Source: Heliocidaris erythrogramma (lineage: Eukaryota > Echinodermata > Echinoidea > Camarodonta > Echinometridae). Taken from it: a stretch of 64,000 nt of DNA. The stretch is taken from contig CM046873.1 in the NCBI GenBank assembly GCA_025617745.1, positions 30,021,410 to 30,085,409 of the forward strand, given 5' to 3'. The notes below the pieces were generated by a model. That model saw only the letters and a list, made by a program, of their open reading frames with translations. It searched no databases and was not told the origin of the DNA. Positions 10,331-19,829 of this stretch are shown one piece after another. Made by a program: the position numbers and the translations under genes. Positions within the stretch are counted from its first letter, which is position 1, and every line of letters starts with the position of its first letter.

Positions 10331-11799
10331 CTCATCATTCTCTCCTTTGATATCAATATCTTTTGTCAAAGGTATTATAGTAGACCAGCCAAACATACAA
10401 GAAGGCTCTAGAAAAAGATTCGACGGCATTTTTGGGTAATGCTTGGCATCCATGCTTAAAGTCTTGCAAAAATACTGACGAATAACGTACGGGCGGATGC
10501 CACGCGCATTTTTGCCTAAAAATGCCATTTTTGGCTCAAAATTTGAAAGAATGTAAAAAATCACAATTTTTAATTTTTTTGACCTAATATGTAATATCTG
10601 ATTAAGACTTTTCAAGTGATATCAGACATTTTTTTTGAGTTTCAAGTTATAAACCTGATTAATATACAATTGAAAGTTGGATATTACACACACATGTATG
10701 CACTGTGATTTACTCAAAATAATAGGTTGTGAAAACTACCAATATTTCAACGTTTTTTACCCAACGTAAATTTGTCATTTTAAACACTTTTTCTTGATTA
10801 AACATATCATGTATATTGTCATGTCACACACAGAAAAGAAATTATCCGATAAGGTGATAGATAACTCATTTTATGTTATCCCAAATGGAACGATGTATTT
10901 TTACTGGATGCGCATTTCACTGAAAAAAACTCTATTTGAAGGTACATCTAGAGTGTACATGTACAAAGCCAGTTATCCCATGTATTATCAGACAGTATAG
11001 TATATGGGCCAAAAACTGAAGTGTCCCCACCTCCTTAGAAATAATCTTAAATGATTTTTTTTTTCTGTTAGATGGGACCATTAACTCTCAAAATGTGCTT
11101 CTTTGCCCTAAATTAAAAGGTGGGCGTGACCACAAGGGCTATTACCATGGTAACGGATCAAAAACAATAGAATTTCAGAAATTGTCATGTATTCGTGATT
11201 AAGAAAGTACAAAAACGCATTGTAACATTTTAACGTAATGTATCAAAAGTTTTTCACTTGATTAAAACCCATATAAAAAGTGTCCATCATGTTTGAAAAT
11301 GCACTGTTTCCATGGAAACAGTAAGAACAAGAATGATATTTGACCAAAATCCCTTCATGCTACCTTAAAACGAGGTAAGTATTGATATTGACCATTATAT
11401 TTACTCTTTTATTGGACACTCACTTATAACTTATTTTAGTAAATGGGTGATAGATGTGACTACGACATGTGTAGGCCGTTACCATGGTAACAAATATATT
11501 ATTGTGTTGTATTTCTAACAAAATACTAAGGTTGTTTTCAAGATAAAATAATGGTAAACATATAATAACTTTTGCCGTCTGTTTGATTATATTACAAATT
11601 TTAGTTAGTTGGAGTAGAGCTAAATTTGATTTATAAAAACTGTTGCCATGAAAATGTTAATGAAGATGAAATCTTTAAAAGAAAGAAATGTGGCTTACCA
11701 ATACAAAATAAAATGTTAAACAAACTGAATTTGAACAATATAAAATGAATCTTATAGTATTTTTCACCGTAGCTATCAGATTCAGCTTGTTTGTCTTAA

Positions 11800-12385
11800 A
11801 GGCCAAGTCTACCCAAATAGTGAGTTTAGTTGAATCAGTAGAGTTAAATTAAATAAACAAAACAGTAAAAAATATAAAAATCGGATAAAAATAAGAGATT
11901 TACGGCATTTGAAGTTTTGCATTGCTTCGTAAAACAGTGATATGCTTAACATGGGCTGTATGCAAGTTAGTGATCCGGTGATGTCATGAGCTCACATTTC
12001 GTTTTGTATTTTATTATATGAAATTTCAAATATTTCATTTTTCATACATGTTTATAAAGATTCTCTTCATTGTATCACAATAAGTAATAATAATGATGAT
12101 CGTACACATTCTACGAGGAGTCAAACGTTGTTTTAGATTCTTGGAGAAGAAAACTGAAATATTTGAAATTTCATATAATAAAATACAAAAGGAAAAGTGA
12201 GCTTATAGCATTATCGGCTCAATAATTTGCATACAGCCAATGTTATGCATATCATTGTTTAATGAAACAATGCAAAACATTAACATTAATATTCTAACCT
12301 TTTTTTTTGTTTAATTTAATTTTATTGAATTAACTCAATTTTTTTTTTTTTTTTTTTTTTGGGGGGGGGGGGGTGAACTTGCCCT
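11800..12385. mobile_element. TTAA-flanked MITE with long inverted arms
   Basis: Ends aggccaagt and acttgccct are flanked by TTAA on both sides (11796-11799 and 12386-12389). Long internal arms match in reverse complement: a tatgaaatttcaaatatttc-type stretch near 12018-12040 and its partner near 12150-12175. The right end holds a T run followed by a G run (about 12339-12373). It sits in the left TIR of the outer insertion; the right TIR lacks it. A TTAA target points to a piggyBac- or Kolobok-type transposase. Confidence 0.8.
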
Positions 12386-12653
12386 TTAAAGTTGGTTGCG
12401 GATGTGTTCCTCATGGACGTTGACATTGTTAATAATGAGTTACACATCACGAAACTATTGGAATTTGAAAATTACCACACCTTCCTAATTGAGCTTTCAA
12501 TTGAAATCTTTCTAGATATTAGAAAGAAGTGTTTTTGACTAAACAGCGTCAAAATTGTTGCTCGCTTACAAACTTTAAAAGCTGTAAAACTGATTTTGAG
12601 CTCTACAGAATATTAGCACCCACCCCATCAAAATTACTTCTGCATGGCTTTCA

Positions 12654-13049
12654 TCATTTGGTCGACCACTCGGAAGTCGGTCTCGCCAAGGTATATTGAT
12701 AATGTTTCAAAATCATAATATGTAAGAAAACTTGCCTACATATACGTTGTTGGATGGATTGGCCGGTCACAGAGCAGTTCCCTACAACCGAATTCCACTC
12801 CCAAATCTGCCCCTGGCAGTATCCAACTGTTTTATTGTAGTGCAAGTGGTTAAGTCTGATCGGGCATTTACTGTCAGAGACACAGAACTTATGGATGATT
12901 AAACCCCTCTCTTTTAACATGTTATGTATGCAGGTTGATGCTAATGTGAAGTTTATTATCAGAGCAACAAAGTACACTAACACATCAAGTTCAAAAAATA
13001 AATGAATAAATAATAAAGCAATGTCTACAAATGAAATGATTATAATCAT
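12654..13049 (-). CDS. Hypothetical ORF, 131 aa, hydrophobic N-terminus
   Basis: The first 40 or so residues are strongly hydrophobic. The following part holds several Cys residues (CVSDSKC, YCQGQIWEW, NCSVTG), which would fit a secreted or membrane-anchored Cys-rich exon. A plausible splice acceptor (ctctgacag) and donor (gtatat) lie around the Cys-rich part on the minus strand, but nothing confirms transcription. It lies inside the outer mobile insertion. No family is recognised. Confidence 0.2.
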   Translation of the reverse strand: MIIIISFVDIALLFIHLFFELDVLVYFVALIINFTLASTCIHNMLKERGLIIHKFCVSDSKCPIRLNHLHYNKTVGYCQGQIWEWNSVVGNCSVTGQSIQQRICRQVFLHIMILKHYQYTLARPTSEWSTK

Positions 13050-14800
13050 TATGCAGAATTATTCAAGGATTAATCATCAGTTTTTAACATACTTGTAATT
13101 ATTTAAATAATGCTGAATCATATTTACCCCAAAATTGTAAGTTACAATTTGCTATATTGCATACTAAATCAATGGTTGAAAAATTCTTTGATATCTTTTT
13201 CTTTTAATTTGTCGTGAAAAAGCCAAACTTTATTTCATTTTTATAATATAAGTTATCGTTAACTATAACTGGAAAAATGATATATGTTATATGAACATTA
13301 TAACATTAATACATATCATTATGGTTGATTATAAATTCACTGTGCGGTCCACATAGGATTTTCCTTTAAAAAAATATAAAGTCATGTGAATGAAATGGGT
13401 CAATCTGCAGGAGGTGGAACATCATCACGTAAGTATTAAGAGGGTTATGTATGATATTGTGTATTGTATTATGTAAACACAGTAAAACAACCGGGACTCT
13501 AGTGGAGTAATGTACATTTATTCTAATATGCAAGTCAATGAATGTGCAAATCTGTGCAAAAAAATTACCACACAGTCAGCACATTTAATCTTTGATGGGA
13601 TTTTTTATTTATTTTTTTTTATTTATTTTTTTTAATGATTTTATATTTTCATAATGAAAGACAGAGATGATTTTTATCTTATAATAGATCGTATATATTA
13701 CAAAATAAATCCTTAGTTGTATACATGGAATTTAATCTAAGGTCATTTATTATAACTTTCCTTTGGAACAGGGGTGTGGATCTGTGTTCATGATTGGGGG
13801 ATGACCGGCGAGAGGAAGGTGCGGGGGGGGGGGTATCCCCCTCCCACACCAGGGACTTTTTCAAATATCTGTCTATAAAACTTGCATTTTAGAGCATTCC
13901 GAAATGGTTTTCTGTATGATTAAATGTTGTTAAATAATGAATTTGGATAATTAGTAGTTTTAAGTTAATGTATCGTAATTCTCACATCCAAAAATATTGG
14001 GGGGATGATACAGGCCACCCCCACGTCAAATTTCAGGGGGAATATATAACACCAGCCCCCCCCCCCCCCGGATCGACACCCATGTTTGGTAATCTCAATA
14101 CCACTTAGCTATCTCTTCCCTTTACATGAAAAATCCCTGATAATTGTTCCATGTTCTAACCAATGTTGTACATTTGACAGTCGGAGACATGCAAAAGCGG
14201 TACGTTCTGGGCGTGAACAGTTTCTCATGTTAAAAATATCCCCAAAGTACCCCTTTTTGGATTACTACCTTGTTCAAATCAAACAGGTGCCTCATTTACT
14301 CATGCAAGTATCCCTCCCCAATATTTTCTTTATAATGTGTGTTTATTCAGTAGAATTGTTGAGAGTTCTGTTACATTACATCACAGCACAGCAGAATAAC
14401 TAATATAGTAGCTACATAAATTTATCTAATTATTAAAGACCTCAGCCTGACCCAAAACAACCATATATTGACGTAAAGCTTAGTAAACAAAGAATATAAT
14501 TTTTTTTTGGTCCGCCCCCTCCCTATTGCGTAACAAGAGAGGAAACTGCAGGGGGTCGCTAGACGTGTGACGACATGTCATGTATACAGCTCCGAGTGCG
14601 TCTACACGATATGTCGTCATCGAATTTTCACCCCCGCAAAGTAGCGTTCCTCAGAGACGGGGCCCTCGTCAGAAAAACCACCGGGGCTCAACATTCGGGA
14701 CGCTGTTACTCATTCCACAGGAAACGGAATCTCATGAAGTTGGTTTCAATTTGTTCAGAAAATATATAGCTCCCGTGGATGAATAAAGTGTATATTTCAA
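13050..14800. other. No gene recognised; G/C-run fragments
   Basis: AT-rich interior of the outer insertion with short poly(G) or poly(C) runs near 13824 and 14058, typical of decayed MITE ends, and a T-rich tract near 13600-13640. At 14560-14630 a loose inverted pair (cgtgtgacgacatgtcatgt against acacgatatgtcgtcat) could form a hairpin. Confidence 0.45.
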
Positions 14801-14809
14801 AATTCGGTC

Positions 14810-15300
14810 AGGGTGAGGTCTTTAACAAATGTTCCCTTTTCACCTCTAAAAATGTCCCTTTTGTAAATATACGTTCCTTTTTTATAAAACCCCTATTCAC
14901 ATCTGATACGTGCCCCTTTTCCTTCGATAAGTGCTTTACAACAACATTTTTTTCTCATTCTCATAAGCTGATAAGTACCCCTACATCTATTATTCCCCTA
15001 TTAATTCTGCGAGTTACCTGTTTTACTTAGAGAAGTACCCCTATTAATTTTTTCAATAAAGCGATCCTTTCCGTCTAATAGGTGCTCCTTTTTATCTCTG
15101 TTGAGTGCCATTTTATCGTCAATATTATTTACCCTTTCATTCTGATACATGGCGTTTTCCTTCCATTAAGTGCCCTTTTGTCCCCTAAAAAGAGTCATTT
15201 ATTTTATAAAATATCTTGTCCTTTTAATAAGTGCGCTAGTTATCCGGGGGTAGTTTTCCAGGGGGTAGTTGTTCAGAACTTAAAGCTTCCGTTAAAAAAC
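14810..15300. repeat. Degenerate array of ccctttt / aagtgcccctttt units
   Basis: Words such as gttcccttttcacc, tgtcccttttgt, tgcccctttttc, agtacccct and aagtgcccttttgt recur about every 25-40 bp. The array is too diverged for a fixed period. A similar patch lies at about 16835-16925. Confidence 0.6.
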
Positions 15301-15339
15301 AAAACATAAAAAAACAAAATAAACATTCCCTTGTAAATA

Positions 15340-15740
15340 AATGCAACTTTCCTATACGATTGTGCTTGCCCCGCTTCGGAGAAAGAAGATCCCGTTTATG
15401 CTACCAATTATTATTTTTAAAAAAGTTTAAATATAATTTGCATGCCCTTAAATACGATTAGCGCCCCCCCCCCTACTTCGTAGAAAGAGGATCCCGTTTA
15501 TGCTATACATTATTATCAAAAGACAAGTGTCAACAAAGTTTGATCGGTCGATACGCTCGCCCGCCTAATCAAAATTAACATTCCCTTAAATACGATTGTG
15601 CCCGCCCCGCCCCTTGCCAAGAAAATTCTGTTTATGCTGCCAATTTCTTTCAATGAGAGGTATTACTATTTTCCCGCTCGCTCTCTACACTCGCTCGCCC
15701 AGTCAAAACCTAACATTCCCTTAAATATGATAATTATTAA
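15340..15740. repeat. Degenerate tandem repeat, about 110-130 bp period
   Basis: Three to four imperfect units start with cattccctt-aaatacgattg and contain a C-rich gcccgcccc block, then gaagatcccgtttatgct (about 15351, 15445 and 15587, with a partial one at 15713). Confidence 0.65.
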
Positions 15741-15880
15741 AATCGAACATTAGAAAAGGGGCTCGCTCGCGAATATGAAATTAACACTCATTCGATGTGG
15801 AACAAGTGATTATACGTGGTGCTTTAATTAGATATTGGCAAGTGGGGACAAATTATTCGAATTAGATTTATCAAATAAAG

Positions 15881-16170
15881 GTGTCGCGGGGTCTAGTAGA
15901 TACGTCACCGGACTGTGGATCTCATGGTGGATCTCATGGTTCGCGGTTCGAGTCCCGCCACGGCACGAATGTCCTTTGGCAAGACATTCATCTACATTCG
16001 CCACTCTCCACCCAGGTGTAGTAAATGGGTACATGGTAGGAATTTATTCCTTGACTGCTTTCAGCGCCTTATAGGGCACCTGGGCTAAAGCCAGGGTAAT
16101 AATACTACTTCGGCGCTTAGAAACATATGTATTCAGCGCAATATAAATGTTATGTATTATTATTCATCAT
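15881..16170 (+). mobile_element. tRNA-derived SINE
   Basis: The head has the A-box-like ggtctagtagatacg and the B-box ggttcgagtcccg (about 15946-15958) followed by ccacggcacga, as in a tRNA. The middle reads cctttggcaagacattcatc and ccactctccacccagg. The tail runs through ggcgcttagaaacatatgta into (att)n at about 16155-16170. This arrangement (RNA polymerase III promoter, conserved middle, short-repeat tail) identifies a SINE. A related copy is at 61345-62480. Confidence 0.8.
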
Positions 16171-16473
16171 TAAATTAAAATAGACTCACGGTTGATATGG
16201 GTTGAGAACAAATTATTCTATTAATTGCTTCTGCACATCCCCCCCCCCCAAAAAAAATAATAATGTTGTCGTTCACAAACAAAGGTTTATCGGTTATCGG
16301 TGGCACACAGACTCAGGTTCGCCGGTAAATTAGTGATCTCGACGCCCCCCCCCCCCCCACCTCCAACTCAGAAAGGCCTAGCGACGCCCACGGGTCTATC
16401 CAGTCTTTCATGATGACATTGTACTTTGAACCCACTAGGATGACTTTTTTCCTCTTCATAAGAATCTGATGTC

Positions 16474-16668
16474 ACCGGCGGATCCAGGATTTTTCAAGGG
16501 GGGGGGGGGGGGGGGAATTCTCGATGTGAAAGAGAGATACGCGAAAAAACGAAAGAAAAAGGAAAGGCCAAAATAGGGGGCCACAGTCCTCGATGTCAGT
16601 CAGGGATGATTTTAAAAAGCTCCGCCAAAAGCGCCCCCCCCCCCCCGATCCACCACTGGGTGTCACAG
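16474..16668. mobile_element. MITE with ggatccaggattttt-type ends
   Basis: The left ccggcggatccagg and right gatccaccactgg are inverted complements. Poly(G) (16499-16515) and poly(C) (16635-16647) runs lie just inside each end, and purine-rich sequence lies between. Confidence 0.65.
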
Positions 16669-16669
16669 C

Positions 16670-17525
16670 CCGCTATGCTCAATTGGAAATTAAAGGAATA
16701 TACACTCAACTGCACACTCTGATGTAAAGAGAGAAACGAATAGGATTATTTGAATCTTTCCTGAGATGGCTTCAAAATGTAGGGTATATAATGTCTAAAA
16801 CTTATGTATTCACTTTAACGTTTCCATTTATGCCTTTCCCTTTCCCCTAACAAGTGCCTTTTCTGTTAATGCCCCCTTGTGCATGCTCCCTTTCCCCCAG
16901 AAGCTCTTTTTCTGCTGGTGTCTACTTTACCCCCCCCCCCCCCTCCCTCCCATCACGAGACGCTCTGCCGCCATGGTCTGTGACCAATATTGATTAGTCG
17001 CCAACTCGTGATTTTAAGTCGCTCCACTCTACATCAACACTAAATTTGTAATTATACCTTATTTAGTTGCCAGCTAACCTTAATGAATATCATCGATATA
17101 CATGTATAAACATGTATGTATATGATCTTTGTGTGACTTTCAAAAGAACTCTGACTTTTTACGGTTCTTATATTAGTAAATTAGATGACAATCCACAAAG
17201 TTACGGGTCATGTTTTTTTTTTTTAATCCTGTAGTCTCATTAGTACATGGATGTTATCCACATTCCACATTAGGCTTAACATTACATAATATACTCAACT
17301 GGTTAGTTTTGAAATATTCATAGCCGTTTATTATTGTTGTTTTCACTTATTTTATTACTTATATTTTTATTATGTAACTATATTACTTTTATTTCTTATA
17401 AAATTGTTACCAATTTATGCTATACCTTATTGTTTATTACTGTTGCATCAGGAACATGATGCAAAACAGTTTTATACTGATCATGCTTTTATACTGTATG
17501 AATAAGTTCAAATAAATATATGAAT
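16670..17525. other. No gene recognised
   Basis: AT-rich. The stretch at 17420-17519 (atgatgcaaaacag, atactgtatgaataag, aaataaat) looks like the 3' end of a retroelement and is the target of the palindrome insertion at ATGAAT. Assignment is tentative. Confidence 0.35.
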
Positions 17526-17548
17526 AGTAGTTATGGGATAGACCTCAG

Positions 17549-17739
17549 CAGGATTGACCTTTGACCTCTGGTTGACCTTTGACCTCTGGTGACCCTTGAC
17601 CTCTGAACCTTGACCCCTGGTGACCTCTGGTGACCCTTGACCTTTGAACTTGACCTCTGGCGACCTCTGGCGACCTTTGGGGACCTCTGGTGACCCTTGA
17701 CCTCTGGTGACCCTTGACCTTTGACCCCTTGACCATCGA
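17549..17739 (-). repeat. Terminal array of AGGTCA half-sites, left
   Basis: On the minus strand the words aggtca and gggtca occur about 17 times in 190 bp, many in pairs with one-base spacing (aggtcaaaggtca, aggtcaagggtca), separated by ccag. The same array, inverted, lies at the other end of the palindrome. In animals aggtca with 1-bp spacing (DR1) is the half-site layout bound by RXR/HNF4/COUP-type nuclear receptors; binding here is inference. Confidence 0.85.
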
Positions 17740-18253
17740 CCCCGACTTCCGGTCAGCCACGACCTTGGACCATCACCATCGGTAGCGCGTCGCTATGGCG
17801 CAATACCTATCGCGTCACGTGGATTACAGGATTGTAATGTCATCGCGACATTCTATTGCAACACCAACGAGATCGTGACGTCATCGTTGATGACGTAGTT
17901 TCTAGCACCCTTCCTATCATACCTATAGTCATTGCGCAATAGTTATATCGTGCCATCGTGGCAACGTATTGCTTACGTGGCTCGATGTACTGCCTACCAG
18001 TACATATCTCAAGTGCCTCGGTTTGTGAAGCGTCGATCAATCACCCGAGGCCAAAGCTTGCTCTTAACCACTTAAGGTGAAACCCTAGCAGCAGATTTGA
18101 CAAGAAGATTATCAACACTTTTTATCACATCATGACATCATGAGTTTGTTTTGTCGAATGACATCATCGCGACGTATCGTTTACGTTGATTTCCAGTTCT
18201 AACCGGTAATGCGGCGACATTGCATCACGCGTTATTTTTAGCATTGCATCATG

Positions 18254-19230
18254 GGTATGTATACTGCGGATGAAAAGCTCGCTAATTCACCGGGAGGTGA
18301 CACCGTCCCAGATTTGGACATGTAAGGGGATCGGTGTTCGCCTAGGGACAAGATCGGTGTCAGAGGTTATAGGGCGTCGTAACCCGGTGAGTGATGAGAA
18401 GGCCAAGTTTCTTGATATCTCTTGATAGAGGGGTATGATGCGGGGCCTAGACAAGAAAATTCGTTTCGGTAATATTCTGCATGAGAAATAGGAATGCTAA
18501 AATGGTTGGGTGTGGGGATGACATGGAATTTCATATAAAAAAATAGGAGAAAAAGCAGTATAAAATTGAATCTCAGTCGGAATAATTATTCAACATTTAC
18601 AGTTGGAAGGATCGACGTATGGTGCAATACGATTACGCCATCATGGCGCAACATTACCCATGTCTACATTACATCACCAATCCTATTTGAACAAATGTTT
18701 CTCTGAATACCAGTCGATAGTGCCATTGCCATGTAATACATCATATTCTATTTCAAGACCATGATGTCATCAATTGCGACATCCGTTGCAATCCTATTTT
18801 GAAAAAAATGTTTCTCCGATTACCAGTCGATGGTGTAATCGACGTGGAATGGGGTATACTGCGGATGAAAAGCTCGCTAATTCACCGGGAGGTTACACCG
18901 TCCCAGATTTGGACATGTAAGGGGATCTGTGTAAATTCGTTCGCCTATGGACAATATCGGTGTCAGAGGTTATAGGTCGTCGTAACCCGGTCAGTGATGA
19001 GAAGGCCAAGTTTCTTACGTACCGTATCCCATGATAGAGGGGTATGATGACAACTTGTTGGGCCTAGACAAGAAAATTCGTTTCGGTAATATTGTGCATG
19101 AGAAATAGGAATGCTAAAATGGTTGGGTGTGGGGATGAAAGGGTGAAATGGAATTGCATATAAAAAACGGGAGAAAAAGCAGTATAAAATTGAATCTCAG
19201 TCGGAATAATTATTTAACATTTTCTAGGAT
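18254..19230. repeat. Direct duplication of about 350 bp, period about 600 bp, left arm
   Basis: A block beginning gtatactgcggatgaaaagc and including ggaggtgacaccgtcccaga, gtcgtaacccggt and aaggccaagtttctt occurs at about 18258-18605 and again at about 18855-19222. Between the copies are shorter repeats, with gtttctc..taccagtcgat at 18695 and 18808. The right arm mirrors this at about 30999-31967. Confidence 0.85.
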
Positions 19231-19397
19231 CGACGTGCGTGTTTGCAATTCTCCTAGTAGCAATGGCGTCTTTTTGCCTATTTTTCCGAAGAATATTTTT
19301 TTTGTTTTATCGATGTTAGTATTCGTGGCTTTAATTTTTCAAGGACTAAATGATACTCTATTATTTGCGCTAACTGAATGGGAGAGACAGGAGTTGG

Positions 19398-19808
19398 ATG
19401 AGAAGGCCTGAAGAAGAAGAAAAAGAAGAAGAAGAAGAGGAGGAGGAGGAAGACGACGACGCCGAAGGGGAGTGGGGGGCTGAAATAGACTGGTATGATT
19501 GAAGCTGTGAAATTTGGAAGACGGAAGACGAGGAAGAGGGAGTTGCGGCTTGCATATGCGACCGCATAAACAACAAAATTTGGGTGGACTATTTCGAGTG
19601 GGGAGAAGAAGAAGAGGAAGTTATGGTGGATGAGGTCTGGGATGAGGTCCGGGTGCAAGACCCAGACAATGGTGACTACGAAATGGACTCATCAGACTGG
19701 GATATGGAAATTGATGAAGAATGTAAACGAAGGAAAATTGACGAGTGGGCGATCTGGTTGAAGATCGAGCACGACAGCGATATAGAAATGGTAAGTAGTT
19801 TTCTTTAA
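19398..19808 (+). pseudogene. Acidic ORF with one in-frame TGA, left arm
   Basis: From an ATG at 19398 the frame encodes a run of Glu and Asp residues, meets TGA at 19500-19502, and then stays open in the same frame to 19808. It passes through DYFEWGEEEEEV, DEVWDEVRVQ and a KRRK basic patch (about residue 112) to DIEM, followed by a perfect donor-like gtaagtag at 19791. The Trp-Asp/Glu periodicity is unusual. Either a single nonsense mutation broke a small acidic protein or the downstream part (ATG at 19584) is used alone. The mirrored copy at 30413-30824 has the same stop, so the stop predates the arm duplication or was homogenised. No family is recognised. Confidence 0.4.
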
Positions 19809-19829
19809 GAGAGAGAGAGAGAGAGAGGG

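Larger units (their letters stand above)
5204..10377. repeat. Large repeat unit, copy 1, first part
   Basis: This stretch is homologous to 39630-44747 in the same orientation, mostly at about 95% identity by eye with small indels. Each copy carries one insertion of the 935-bp TT-site element that the other lacks (7220-8153 here, 43752-44687 there). The left edge differs by the 28S fragment at 5226. The unit contains a LINE fragment and a small palindromic element, so it is itself repeat-derived. It is interrupted at 10378 by the 25.8-kb insertion. Confidence 0.85.

Noticed and set aside
17549..17739. Terminal array as a CRISPR array
   Set aside because: Repeats are degenerate and directly abutting with no uniform spacers, in a eukaryotic context.
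19278..19658. 126-codon minus-strand ORF rich in Phe and Ser (and its mirror at 30563-30943)
   Set aside because: It is the antisense of the (gaa)n-rich acidic ORF and has low complexity.
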